Part shown: piece by piece, positions 1 through 8,764 of the stretch | How positions within the stretch are numbered: the first letter of the stretch is position 1 | How the letters are laid out: each line of letters opens with the position of its first letter | Source of the DNA: Muribaculaceae bacterium | GTDB lineage: Bacteria > Bacteroidota > Bacteroidia > Bacteroidales > Muribaculaceae | Assembly (NCBI GenBank): GCA_017962765.1 | Contig: JAGCUP010000031.1 | Coordinates: forward strand, 1-34,074 | Reading direction: 5' to 3' | DNA: 34,074 nucleotides | The notes under the pieces: generated by a model | What the model was told of the DNA's origin: nothing | What the model saw: the letters and a program-made list of their open reading frames with translations, nothing else | The model's database searches: none | Made by a program: the position numbers and the translations under genes

Positions 1-78
1 CACCTTAAAGTCGTAGGCTTTCGCAGGAATTACGGCTGCCACTGCCGCGACAAGCAGACAAAGAATTCGGGTTTTCAT
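1..78 (-). CDS. BspA-like leucine-rich repeat protein, N-terminal fragment cut by window edge
   Basis: The reverse strand from position 78 reads an ATG followed by a signal peptide and the mature start AYDFKV, with no stop before the window edge (26 codons). The opening MKTRIL, the hydrophobic stretch and the AYDF junction closely match the beginning of the BspA-like LRR-dockerin protein at 22735-24939, so this is most likely a third member of that family, exported to the surface or periplasm. It begins 42 bases after the stop of the DUF5009 gene, on the same strand, and could be read from the same transcript. No convincing promoter was seen in the gap. The fragment is too short to show the repeats themselves, so the family call rests only on this N-terminal resemblance. 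Confidence 0.6.
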   Translation of the reverse strand, partial: MKTRILCLLVAAVAAVIPAKAYDFKV

Positions 79-120
79 GTGAAAAAAAGTATTTGTTTTT
101 ATTCAATTGGTCGATTCGGG

Positions 121-1875
121 TTAAATCTTGATGTAGATGCGGCGGCGGTAGAGGATGTAGCCGAGAATCCACACAATGAGTACGAATGCGATTGCATACA
201 GGCAAGAGGCTGCCTCGGGATTGAGGGCCTTGACGCTGCCATCGTCATTGCGCTCGGCACCGGTGGCCCACTTGCATCCATCGTGCAGCAGCGAGTGCAA
301 CGTGAAGGAACGTCCATGGCTCGAAGCGACTTCGAGGGCTTGGTTGTATTCTTCGGTACCCTTGGCGGGAGCCACGCTGTCGGGCACTTCTTTGGTCGAA
401 CTGCTTACCAAGCCGGTCATGAACAGGTCGCGCGGCGTGGAGAACACTTCGGTGAGGCCTTCTTCCTTACCGTTGCCTTCGTGGAGCGCCATGAGTGAGC
501 GGCTGTGGCCTTCGCCGGCGGCGAGGGCATAGAGGCGGCGAGCTTGGGCGTGGTCTTGGGCGAGGCCCATCAAGCCGTAGTCGTGGGCCAGGGCGAGGTC
601 AAAACGGGCTACATTGAGGGCCGAGTCGGCAGCTTCTTGCAGTAGGGGCAATGCGCGCGCACTGTCACCCTCATTGAGATAGACGACGGCAAGGTTGAAA
701 CGGGCTTCGTTGAGTCCGGCTTGTGCGGCCTTTTCAAAGAGCAGTTGTGCCTTGAGGGTATCGGGCTCCACACCCTCTCCGTTGTAGGTCATGATGCCCA
801 GGTTGTTGCAGGCCTCGGGGAGTTCGGCCTTTGCGGCTGTAGTAAGTAGTTCTGTGGCTTTCTCCTCATCGGCTGCGCGGTAGTCGCTCGAGTGTCCCAA
901 GATGACAACGCTGAACACGATGGAGAGGATGGTGCCCACAAGGTAGCAGAACAGCGGATTGACGCCAAATGACTGGAAGAAACGGCACCATCGGTCGTGT
1001 CCCTTAATATCGATGATGTAAACGAGCAGGGCGAGGATGCACGAGGCCATGCCGGTGGTGATGAGCGTGTAGGACGAGGTCCAAGCCTTTTTGCTGCACG
1101 GAATGCCGTATTGCAGCAGCCACCCGATGAGCAGCAAGGCAATGCCCAATGTGGCCACTTTCATCACGCGCTCGCGGTTGTCGCGATACTTGACGAGGAG
1201 ACTGCCCACCATGAAGCCGATGAGCACGTGGGCCACACACGAGATGGTGCTCAGCACGCCCTCGGGGTCGAGGGAGAGGCGCAGCCCGTAGGCGCTCTCG
1301 TGGTACATGTGGTCGTCGCCCAGCACGGCGAGGTCGACGCGCGACAGGATGTTGGCCGTCGAGAACTCATAACCGTTGCCCCACCACAGGAGCACGGCGT
1401 AGCCCACGAGCAGCAATCCGATGAGCCACGGGATGAACTTCTGCTTGAAGAAGATGGCAATCATCGAGCCGAAGAAATAGACGAGCGCGAGTCGCTGGAA
1501 GACGCCCAGGAAACGCAGGTGGTTCCACCATCGGCCCATGTCGAAAGTGGAGCCGAAGAAACTGCGGAGCGTCATGCCGAACAAACTTATCGCCCACCCG
1601 ATGAGGAAGAGCACGAGGGTGCGGCGCACGATTTTCCACAGCAGCGGGCGGCTGGGCTTAAAGTCGAACTTGCGCAACGAGAAGAACATCGAAACGCCCA
1701 TGACGAACACGAAGAAGGGGAACACGAGGTCGGTGGGCGTGAGCCCAATCCATTCGGCGTGCTCCAGTGGCGCATAGATGCTTCCCCATGAGCCCGGGTT
1801 GTTCACCAGCAACATGCCGGCGATGGTGATGCCGCGCAGGATGTCGACGGCCAGCAATCTCTTAGTATCTTTCAT
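121..1875 (-). CDS. DUF5009 multi-pass membrane protein, MurT-like MurNAc transporter candidate, with Sel1-type insertion
   Basis: This 584-residue inner-membrane protein opens with KRLLAVDILRG, then NNPGSWGSIYAPLEHAEW, the signature start of the DUF5009 family (related to heparan-alpha-glucosaminide acetyltransferase-like proteins). About nine hydrophobic helices fill residues 5-325. Residues about 330-460 are hydrophilic and carry Sel1/TPR-like units (for example ACNNLGIMTYNGEGV, ARFNLAVVYLNEGD). A last helix at about 558-578 ends in the family-typical YRRRIYIKI tail. From memory, the Tannerella forsythia MurNAc transporter MurT, which works together with a sugar kinase, belongs to this kind of protein; transport here is inferred. 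An in-frame ATG at 1905 would overlap the upstream gene by 26 bases. The ATG at 1875 starts right after that gene's stop and matches the family start, so it is preferred. Confidence 0.78.
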   Translation of the reverse strand: MKDTKRLLAVDILRGITIAGMLLVNNPGSWGSIYAPLEHAEWIGLTPTDLVFPFFVFVMGVSMFFSLRKFDFKPSRPLLWKIVRRTLVLFLIGWAISLFGMTLRSFFGSTFDMGRWWNHLRFLGVFQRLALVYFFGSMIAIFFKQKFIPWLIGLLLVGYAVLLWWGNGYEFSTANILSRVDLAVLGDDHMYHESAYGLRLSLDPEGVLSTISCVAHVLIGFMVGSLLVKYRDNRERVMKVATLGIALLLIGWLLQYGIPCSKKAWTSSYTLITTGMASCILALLVYIIDIKGHDRWCRFFQSFGVNPLFCYLVGTILSIVFSVVILGHSSDYRAADEEKATELLTTAAKAELPEACNNLGIMTYNGEGVEPDTLKAQLLFEKAAQAGLNEARFNLAVVYLNEGDSARALPLLQEAADSALNVARFDLALAHDYGLMGLAQDHAQARRLYALAAGEGHSRSLMALHEGNGKEEGLTEVFSTPRDLFMTGLVSSSTKEVPDSVAPAKGTEEYNQALEVASSHGRSFTLHSLLHDGCKWATGAERNDDGSVKALNPEAASCLYAIAFVLIVWILGYILYRRRIYIKI

Positions 1876-1879
1876 AAAA

Positions 1880-4663
1880 TCAACTGTTAGTGATGAGGTG
1901 TTCATTAAGGAGGTAGATGAGCGATTGGTAGGGGATGCCGCTGTGGGTGGTGAGCCCTATCTCGCAGGTGCGGCTGTTGGAGAAACCGCGGTGAATGTTG
2001 TTCTCGGCGATGGCTTTTCGCAACTTGCGCAACGCCCACTCGTTGAGTTCGGGATGAGTGAATCCCTTGTCACCGGCGAAGCCGCAGCACCCTACGCCTT
2101 CGGGGAGGATTACGTTGCTTGAACAGCGTTTGGCCAGTGCGATGAGCTTGTCACCGATGCCCATGAGGCGCGTGGAGCAGGTGAGGTGCAGCGCGATGGG
2201 CTCTTCGTCCTGTGTGAATTTGAGTTCAGGAGCCACGCGGTCGTGGATGAATTCCATCAGCTCGAAAGGCTCGACGCAAGTGAGGTGCTGACGCATGCGG
2301 TGCAGGCATGGGCTTTGGTCGCACACCACTGGCCATTCGCCGTTGTTCGAGGCGCGCAACAGGGCTTCCTCGAGTTCGGCTGTCTTGGCGTCGGCCACGT
2401 CGGGCATACCTTTGCTCTCCCAAATCATGCCGCAGCACAGCTTTTTCATGCCTTCGGGGAAGATGACTTCCCATCCGGCGCGGGTGAGGAATTCGACCAC
2501 GGTATCCACCAGGTCTTTTTCCACACCTTTACTGCGCCCCATCGTTTGGTTGAGGCAGCTCGGGAAATAGACCACTTTGCGGTCGCTTTTTGCCGTCGGG
2601 ACAGGCATGGCGCTTTTGGGTCGCGGCAGCGATGGTGTCCATAATGGAGCACCCAGTTTGTGCAGGCCGCGTCCCACGGCCGTTACGCCCTTGTCACCGA
2701 GTATGACATGACCGGTGTGTGCCATGTAGAGCAGGCCTTTTAACGAGGACTTCACGCCGGCAAAGTGGCGGGCCGCCCAGCGTCCCGTGCCATAGCCGCA
2801 ACTACCCTTTGGATGCGCGTCGGCGCGCAGGTCATGGGTGAGGTCGCCCACGTTAATCTTCATGGGGCAAGAGGTGGAGCACAGGCCGTCGGCGGCGCAG
2901 GTGGCATCGCCTTGATAGCGGTATTGCTTTTCGAGGGCATGCAGCAAGGCCGGGTTCTCGCCGGTGGCTCGCAGGCGCGCTATCTCGCGCTGAACGATGA
3001 TGCGTTGCCGCGATGAGAGGGTGAATCCGCAGCTCACGCAGTTCACTTCGCAGAAACCGCATTCGATGCACTTATCGACGCGGTCGCTCACACGCGGCAT
3101 GGGCTTGAGGTGCTTGATGTAGCACTCGGGGTCGTCGTTGAAGATGACGCCGGGGTTGAGGATGCCCTGTGGATCGAAGATGCGCTTAATTTCGCGCATG
3201 ATTTCGTAGGCCTCTTCGCCCCATTCCTTCTTGACGAAGGGTGCCATATTGCGGCCCGTGCCGTGTTCGGCCTTGAGCGAGCCGTCATACTTATCGACAA
3301 CGAGTTTCACGGTGGCTTCCATGAGGCCGCGATAACGGTCGATTTCTTCCTGCGTGTCGAACGACTGCGCAATGATGAAATGGTAGTTGCCTTCGAGGGC
3401 GTGGCCGTAGATGCAGCTGTCGCTATAGCCGTGGTCGATGAGCATTTGTGCCAAATCGACGGTAGCTTCGGGGAGGTCTTCGATGTGGAAAGCTACGTCC
3501 TCGATAATGACCGTAGTGCCCACGGGGCGTGTGCCTCCCACGCTGGGGAAAATGCCCGAGCGTATGGCCCAGTATTTTCCATATTCCTTCGGGTCATCGG
3601 TGAAACGGGCGGGTACTGCGAGCTTGAAGTCGCACAGGATTTCCTCAATGGCGGCTATATTGGTTTCAAGCTCGTCCTTGCTATCGGCAAAGGTCTGGAT
3701 AAGGACGGCGGTGAGGTTGTCGCCCGTGGTGTCGTTGACGCTGGCCAGCGACTTGCGGTCGAGGAGCTCGGCGCAGTGCACGGGGCCTTTCTTGAGGGCG
3801 ACGACAGCCTCGCAGGCTGTGCGCATCTCGTTGAAATATAGCATTGCGCTTGCGCGCTGTGGGAACAGGTGCCCCGTTTTCATGGTGAACTGGCTGGCGA
3901 AGGCCAGGGTGCCCTCGCTGCCCACCATGAGGTGGGTGATGATGTCGAAGGGGTCGTCGAAGATGGCGAGCGGCAGCAGGTTGAGGCCCGTGACGTTCTT
4001 GATGGCGTATTTGCGGAGGATGCGCGCCTTAAGTTCGACATTGCCTTGCACACGGTCGCGCAAGCGCTCAATGGCGGCCAAGAACTCGGGGCGTGACTGA
4101 GCGAAGGCGCGGCGACTCTCGGCGTCGCCCGTGTCGAGGACGGTGCCGTCGGGCAGCACGAGCCGCAGCGATAGGAGCTCGCGGTCGCTATTGGCGTGGG
4201 TACCGCAACTCATGCCGCTGGCGTTGTTGATGACGATGCCACCCACCATGGCACTGTTTTTCGAGGCCGGGTCGGGGGTGAATGTGCGTCCCAGTGGTGC
4301 GAGGATGCGGTCCACCTCGGCGCCCACGAGGCCCGGCTGGAGGGTGATTTGTGTGGCATCGGCATTGACGCTGTAGTCCTCCCAGTGCTTGCCGGCGACG
4401 ATGAGGATGGAGTCGGTGTTGGTTTGCCCGCTCAGGCTCGTGCCGGCAGCGCGAAAAGTGACGGGTAGTCCCATTTCACTGGCCGTGGCGAGCAGTTTTG
4501 CCACCTCTTGCTCGTTTTTGCTGCGCACCACCACCTGCGGCACGTTGCGGTAGAAGCCGGCATCGGTGCCCCAGGCGAGGCGCCGCAACTCGTCGGTGTA
4601 GATGCGCGCCTTGGGGATAAACGCCTTTATTCGCTTGACAAAATCCTTATATCTCTGTTCCAT
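1880..4663 (-). CDS. FAD-linked and iron-sulfur D-lactate dehydrogenase-like oxidoreductase
   Basis: The 927-residue protein fuses a flavin oxidase to an electron-transfer module. Residues 40-290 are a PCMH-type FAD domain (RAAGTSLSGQTN, then PDPASKNSAMVGGIVINNASG), followed by the FAD-oxidase C-terminal domain, with HGTGRNMAPFVKKEWG near 465-480. CIECGFCEVNC at about 533 and CAADGLCSTSC at about 593 are ferredoxin-like cysteine clusters. Two CCG cysteine-rich domains follow (LCCGM near 744, GCCGFAGDKG near 858). This is the layout of large membrane-peripheral D-lactate or D-2-hydroxyacid dehydrogenases that pass electrons to quinone. Substrate is inferred: MurQ, encoded at 21.7 kb, releases D-lactate, and the gene sits 9 bases from namZ-like and 4 bases from the MurT-like gene. 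Glycolate or D-2-hydroxyglutarate remain alternatives. Confidence 0.85.
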   Translation of the reverse strand: MEQRYKDFVKRIKAFIPKARIYTDELRRLAWGTDAGFYRNVPQVVVRSKNEQEVAKLLATASEMGLPVTFRAAGTSLSGQTNTDSILIVAGKHWEDYSVNADATQITLQPGLVGAEVDRILAPLGRTFTPDPASKNSAMVGGIVINNASGMSCGTHANSDRELLSLRLVLPDGTVLDTGDAESRRAFAQSRPEFLAAIERLRDRVQGNVELKARILRKYAIKNVTGLNLLPLAIFDDPFDIITHLMVGSEGTLAFASQFTMKTGHLFPQRASAMLYFNEMRTACEAVVALKKGPVHCAELLDRKSLASVNDTTGDNLTAVLIQTFADSKDELETNIAAIEEILCDFKLAVPARFTDDPKEYGKYWAIRSGIFPSVGGTRPVGTTVIIEDVAFHIEDLPEATVDLAQMLIDHGYSDSCIYGHALEGNYHFIIAQSFDTQEEIDRYRGLMEATVKLVVDKYDGSLKAEHGTGRNMAPFVKKEWGEEAYEIMREIKRIFDPQGILNPGVIFNDDPECYIKHLKPMPRVSDRVDKCIECGFCEVNCVSCGFTLSSRQRIIVQREIARLRATGENPALLHALEKQYRYQGDATCAADGLCSTSCPMKINVGDLTHDLRADAHPKGSCGYGTGRWAARHFAGVKSSLKGLLYMAHTGHVILGDKGVTAVGRGLHKLGAPLWTPSLPRPKSAMPVPTAKSDRKVVYFPSCLNQTMGRSKGVEKDLVDTVVEFLTRAGWEVIFPEGMKKLCCGMIWESKGMPDVADAKTAELEEALLRASNNGEWPVVCDQSPCLHRMRQHLTCVEPFELMEFIHDRVAPELKFTQDEEPIALHLTCSTRLMGIGDKLIALAKRCSSNVILPEGVGCCGFAGDKGFTHPELNEWALRKLRKAIAENNIHRGFSNSRTCEIGLTTHSGIPYQSLIYLLNEHLITNS

Positions 4664-4672
4664 GTGCAGGGT

Positions 4673-5938
4673 TTAGGGGAGGTCGATGAGGCCGAGGTCG
4701 CTGCCCTCGTGGTAGAGGTAGTAGCGCGTGGACATGTGCTTAAAGGCCATCGCGTCTTTGTTGAAATACTCCTCGATGTCCTCGACGCGGTAACGCTTGA
4801 TGAAGCGCTCGCGAATTTCCTTGGTACCGCACACCTTGTCGAACATGGCGTAGCGCTTGGGATTTTGCTCAAACAGCTCCTTGTCGGGGTACATTTCGTG
4901 GATGACCTGCAGGAAGTAGAACTGGGTGAGTGTCAAGTTGGCCTTGTCGGGGTCGGTAATGTAGGTCTGCACGCCATGGACCTCCTGCAACGACTTGTCA
5001 ACGGCCACGCTCAGCGCGAAGAACGGCTTGTAGTTGATGGGGCGGAAGTGCATGCCCGGCAGATTGAGGGCGTTCATGCGGCGGCACAACTCCTCGGCAT
5101 CAATCCACGATGCGGCAAAGGTTTCGAAGGGCAGTGTGTAGCCGATGCCCGTATTGAAGATATAGAGCTCGCCCAAGATACCTGAGACTGGGTAGAAGAA
5201 GGCGTTTTCGGGCGCTGGAATTTGCGGTGAAGGAAGCACCCAGGGCATGCCGGTGTCGCGGAATTTCATGTCGCGTGTCCAGCCTTCCATCTTAATGACG
5301 GTGAGCTTGGCTTTCCCTTTTATCATGCCCTTGTCGTTGAGCAGACGGGCCAGCTCGCCCGGTGTGAGTCCATATAAATAAGGTATAGAATATTTGCTCA
5401 CAAACGAGAAATAGCCTTCCTCGACGAGGTTGCCCTCCACTTTGTTGCCGCCGAGCGGGTTGGGGCGGTCGAGCACCATGAATTCCACGTTGTTTTCGGC
5501 GCAGGCCTCCATGCACACGCCCATGGTGGCATAGAAGGTGTAGCTGCGGCACCCGATGTCTTGGATGTCGTAAATGAGCACGTCAATGCCTTTAAGCATC
5601 TCGGGTGTGGGCTTATGCGTCTTGCCAAACAGCGAGTACATCTTGATGCCCGTGGCGGGGTCCACGGCATCGCCTACGGCATCGCCGGCATGGGCGTTGC
5701 CGCGCACGCCGTGCTCGGGACCGAAGAGTGCCACGAGGGTCACGCCGGGTGCCTCGTTAAGAATATCGACGGTGCTCTTGAGGTTGTTGTCGATGCTGCT
5801 GGGGTTGGTGACAAGCCCCACGCGCTTGCCTTGCAGCTCCTTAAAGCCGCCGTCGCGCAGCACTTCAATACCGGGCTTCACCACAGCCCCGGCCGTCATC
5901 GCCACCATGACGACAATCAAAAATAAATATCGTTTCAT
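4673..5938 (-). CDS. namZ: Exo-beta-N-acetylmuramidase of the DUF1343 / NamZ (GH171) family
   Basis: The 421-residue protein has a signal peptide (KRYLFLIVVMVAMTAGA) and the full DUF1343 pattern: GKRVGLVTNPSSID, VALFGPEHGVRG at about residue 72, DIQDIGCRSYTF, LDRPNPLGG and a C-terminal proline-rich MPWVLPSPQIP segment. NamZ of Bacillus subtilis, the founding enzyme, removes N-acetylmuramic acid from the non-reducing ends of peptidoglycan glycans; the FGPEHG glutamate is the conserved acidic candidate for catalysis. The enzyme should act in the periplasm or outside the cell and feed MurNAc to the MurT-like protein encoded two genes downstream. An upstream ATG at 5965 exists, but the one at 5938 places the lysine-rich start directly before the hydrophobic signal core. 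A 108-base AT-rich gap separates it from the AmpG-like gene. Confidence 0.88.
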   Translation of the reverse strand: MKRYLFLIVVMVAMTAGAVVKPGIEVLRDGGFKELQGKRVGLVTNPSSIDNNLKSTVDILNEAPGVTLVALFGPEHGVRGNAHAGDAVGDAVDPATGIKMYSLFGKTHKPTPEMLKGIDVLIYDIQDIGCRSYTFYATMGVCMEACAENNVEFMVLDRPNPLGGNKVEGNLVEEGYFSFVSKYSIPYLYGLTPGELARLLNDKGMIKGKAKLTVIKMEGWTRDMKFRDTGMPWVLPSPQIPAPENAFFYPVSGILGELYIFNTGIGYTLPFETFAASWIDAEELCRRMNALNLPGMHFRPINYKPFFALSVAVDKSLQEVHGVQTYITDPDKANLTLTQFYFLQVIHEMYPDKELFEQNPKRYAMFDKVCGTKEIRERFIKRYRVEDIEEYFNKDAMAFKHMSTRYYLYHEGSDLGLIDLP

Positions 5939-6046
5939 CTTAAAAAACACATTAATAGATTTCAAAAATTTAAATCAGAAAAAACAGAATAATCCGTAGT
6001 TTTTAATATGCTCAGAGTTAATATTAATCTGTAATTGGGGAGAATC

Positions 6047-7387
6047 TTACTTGCGGCCGTAGTCGGGGTCGATTTTCTTATCGACGAAGTAGGTGACCGC
6101 GAGGGTGGCGATACAGCACACCATCACCATCCAGAAGAAGTTGACATAGCCGATGGCCTCTTGGATATAACCGGCCACAAAGCCCGGCAACATCATACTC
6201 AAGGACATGAACGCCGTACAGATGGCATAGTGCGAGGTCTTGAACTCGCCCTCCGAGAAGTACATCATGTAAAGCATGTAGGCGGTGAAACCGAAGCCAT
6301 AGCCAAACTGCTCAATACACAGGGCGATAGTGATAATCACCACATTGCTGGGCTGCGCAATGGCCAAATATACGAAGGTGAGACAGGGCAGCGTCATGCA
6401 TGCGGCCATCACCCACAGTGATTTCTTTAGGCCTACACGTGAGGAATAGATTCCGCCCAAGATTCCGCCCAACAACAAGGCCATCACACCGAAGAAACCA
6501 TACACGGTTCCCACCATTTCGGTCGACAATCCCAAGCCGCCATCTTTTACAGGATGCACAAGGAAGGGTTGGCAAAGCTTGATGAGGAAGCCTTCGGGCA
6601 AGCGATACAGGAGCATGAAAGCGATAGCCAGCAACACGCCGGGTTTCTTGACGAACGACAGGAAGGAGTTGCCCAATTCGCGAAGGCTGTCCTTGGCGGT
6701 GCCAGTGGCCGAATCGATGCGCGGCTTGTCGTTGGCCGAGCGGGGCAGCATAAAGGTGTGGTAGAGCGTGATGACAAAGAATACAGCAGCCGACACACCC
6801 AGAGTCACTTGCCATGACCAGGGAATATCGCCCGATTTTTTCTCAATTACGCCGGCGATTAACACCAACACACCTTGTCCGAACACTGACGCCACGCGAT
6901 AGGCCACGCTACGGATGCCAATGAAGGCCGCCTGGCTGCTGGGACTGTGGGCCAGCATATAGTAGCCGTCGGCGGCAATGTCGTGGGTGGCGCTTGCAAA
7001 GGCTGCGATGATGAACAGGATAAGGGTGATGGTGAACATACTGATGGGAGTGTTTCCGCCTTCCACCACATCGGCCTGCGGGTGAGGCAAAGTGAGGGTG
7101 AGCAATATCATCATGGCGGTCAAAAGCACCTGCATGGCGATAATCCACCAACGCTTGGTTTTCACCACATCCACGATGGGGCTCCAAATTCCTTTGAGGA
7201 ACCACGGGAAATAGAGCAGTGTGGTGAAAAACGACATGTCGCCGTTAGGGACACCCATCTTGGTGAACATCATCACCGAAATGTTGTTGACAATAAAATA
7301 AGGCACGCCTTCGGCAAAATAGAGGGTGGGTACCCACACCCATGGCCAAAGCCCGTTTTTTTCTTTTACTGGAGCATTGTTGTTCAT
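6047..7387 (-). CDS. AmpG-like muropeptide permease (major facilitator superfamily)
   Basis: This 446-residue protein has about twelve hydrophobic segments and begins with the Bacteroidetes AmpG-type run NGLWPWVWVPTLYFAEGVPYF. The segments TKMGVPNGDMSFFTTLLYFPWFLKG and FASATHDIAADGYYM fit AmpG-like MFS permeases, which import anhydromuropeptides with protons through the inner membrane. The neighbours (SpoIID-domain protein 23 bases upstream, DUF1343 muramidase downstream) support a cell-wall substrate. The open frame continues upstream to 7534 inside the SpoIID gene, but the extra 49 residues are low-quality shadow sequence, and the ATG at 7387 matches the family start. Exact substrate, disaccharide-peptide or free sugar, cannot be read from sequence. 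Confidence 0.85.
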   Translation of the reverse strand: MNNNAPVKEKNGLWPWVWVPTLYFAEGVPYFIVNNISVMMFTKMGVPNGDMSFFTTLLYFPWFLKGIWSPIVDVVKTKRWWIIAMQVLLTAMMILLTLTLPHPQADVVEGGNTPISMFTITLILFIIAAFASATHDIAADGYYMLAHSPSSQAAFIGIRSVAYRVASVFGQGVLVLIAGVIEKKSGDIPWSWQVTLGVSAAVFFVITLYHTFMLPRSANDKPRIDSATGTAKDSLRELGNSFLSFVKKPGVLLAIAFMLLYRLPEGFLIKLCQPFLVHPVKDGGLGLSTEMVGTVYGFFGVMALLLGGILGGIYSSRVGLKKSLWVMAACMTLPCLTFVYLAIAQPSNVVIITIALCIEQFGYGFGFTAYMLYMMYFSEGEFKTSHYAICTAFMSLSMMLPGFVAGYIQEAIGYVNFFWMVMVCCIATLAVTYFVDKKIDPDYGRK

Positions 7388-7410
7388 ATCTGTGTTTGTT
7401 TTAGAGTTTA

Positions 7411-8739
7411 TTAGTCGTATAGTTTGGTGATGTTGGCGTTCACGAAATAGTGGAGGAGGATTTGGCGGTAGTTGTAGCCCTTGGCCCCCATGACGGCGGC
7501 ACCGATTTGGCATAGGCCTACGCCATGGCCCCATCCGGCCCCACGCAGCACGAATTTTTTGGGAAATCCGTCGGCGTCGATGTCGTGGCGTTCGACGACG
7601 AAGGCCGAGCTATAGAGGCACGAGGATGAGAGGGCATAGCGAATTGCCAACTCCTTGCCTATGGTTTTAGTGAGCTTGTCGCCCACGATTTTGAGTTTGT
7701 AGAGGCGTCCGCTGGTGCCTCGTGCCACAGGCTGCAGGTCGCGGATGCGTCCGTAGTCGTCACCTGTGCGCTGTGCGATGAGTTGTGCCAGCTCGTCGCC
7801 GGTGTATTCCACTTTCCAGCGGTAGAAGTCGGTGGTTTCTTGGTCATAGTCGTTGAGCACCTGCGAGAGAATTTCGGGGTCTCTCGTGTTGCAGTGGGCA
7901 TGGGGTGACGAGAGAATCCATTCGGCGGCGATGTCTTCGCGGCTCAGGTCGGGGAAGTTGTCCTCATCTTCGTCGTCGCGTCGTGCCTGCAGGTAGTCGT
8001 GGTGGTGCGCTTCCCAGCAATTCTCAAACTCCTCGATTACACCGCCGCACGACTTGGAGAAGCGGGCGTCGCACAGCTCGCCGCCATAGGTGAGCACCTG
8101 TCCCCAGGTGGCCTCAATGGCCTGCCTCACATTCTCGGTCGAGGCCCGCGTGATGCCCTGGTATCGCTGGCAGTGGTCGTCGGCGCACACATCGAAATTA
8201 AGGTGGTCGTCGCGGTCCCACCACTTGATGTCGACACTGTCGTCGTCCTCGTCTTCGTGGCCCATAGTGATATCGTTGACCGTGGTTTTTGTCATCTGCG
8301 CCAGCAGCCAGCTGCGCGAGATGACGGCGTGTGCCTTGAGGAGCTCGAGCGAGGCATTGGCGCTCATTTCGCTGGAGATGACGCTAAGCAGATAGTCCTC
8401 AATGCTGAGCACGTTGATGGCGGTCACCTTGCCGTTTTCCACGATAAGGCGCAGGGCGCCATGGAAAGTTTGGTCCTCTTTTCGTCGCCAGTGGAAGCTC
8501 ACGCCTATGGTGACGTCGTGCAGGGTGAACGAGTCGCTATCGGCATTCATGGGCTCAAACAGCAGTTCATCGTAGAGGTTGCCGTTCCACTCGAGGTCTC
8601 CGTCGGCGAAGTGTACGAGTTGGTGTCCGGTCACGGGTTTACCATTGATGCGATACTCGTTGTTTAGCACAAACTCTATCACAGGCTCGCTCATGATGCC
8701 CACTTTTACTTGCGGTACTTGTTTGGCATTGGTCGTCAT
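7411..8739 (-). CDS. SpoIID/LytB-domain protein without signal peptide
   Basis: The 442-residue protein carries the SpoIID/LytB pattern: INVLSIEDYLLSVISSEM near residue 115, SRSWLLAQM near 145, FSKSCGGVIEEFENCWE near 240, and at the C terminus GWGHGVGLCQIGAAVMGAKG. SpoIID proteins are lytic transglycosylases acting on glycan strands stripped of peptides, and LytB is an amidase enhancer; both work outside the cytoplasm. Here the N terminus (TTNAKQVPQVKVGIMSEP) has no hydrophobic signal, so the protein as read appears cytoplasmic. Two acidic stretches (around residues 155 and 270) lie between the motifs. It is packed between DUF4922 and ampG-like genes with gaps of about 25 bases, suggesting work on imported muropeptides; this role is inference. 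Confidence 0.83.
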   Translation of the reverse strand: MTTNAKQVPQVKVGIMSEPVIEFVLNNEYRINGKPVTGHQLVHFADGDLEWNGNLYDELLFEPMNADSDSFTLHDVTIGVSFHWRRKEDQTFHGALRLIVENGKVTAINVLSIEDYLLSVISSEMSANASLELLKAHAVISRSWLLAQMTKTTVNDITMGHEDEDDDSVDIKWWDRDDHLNFDVCADDHCQRYQGITRASTENVRQAIEATWGQVLTYGGELCDARFSKSCGGVIEEFENCWEAHHHDYLQARRDDEDEDNFPDLSREDIAAEWILSSPHAHCNTRDPEILSQVLNDYDQETTDFYRWKVEYTGDELAQLIAQRTGDDYGRIRDLQPVARGTSGRLYKLKIVGDKLTKTIGKELAIRYALSSSCLYSSAFVVERHDIDADGFPKKFVLRGAGWGHGVGLCQIGAAVMGAKGYNYRQILLHYFVNANITKLYD

Positions 8740-8764
8740 TGCTGAGATATTGAAAAAGTGAAAG

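Noticed and set aside
997..1791. Plus-strand open frame of 264 codons opposite the DUF5009 gene
   Set aside because: Low-complexity composition with many Glu, His and Ala, no promoter or motif, and fully antisense to a well supported membrane protein.
6018..6027. Palindrome TTAATATTAA between the AmpG-like and NamZ-like genes
   Set aside because: Short AT palindromes are expected by chance in such an AT-rich gap and no promoter box accompanies it.
7388..7534. N-terminal extension of the AmpG-like permease
   Set aside because: The extra residues lie inside the SpoIID gene, lack family similarity, and the ATG at 7387 begins the conserved part.
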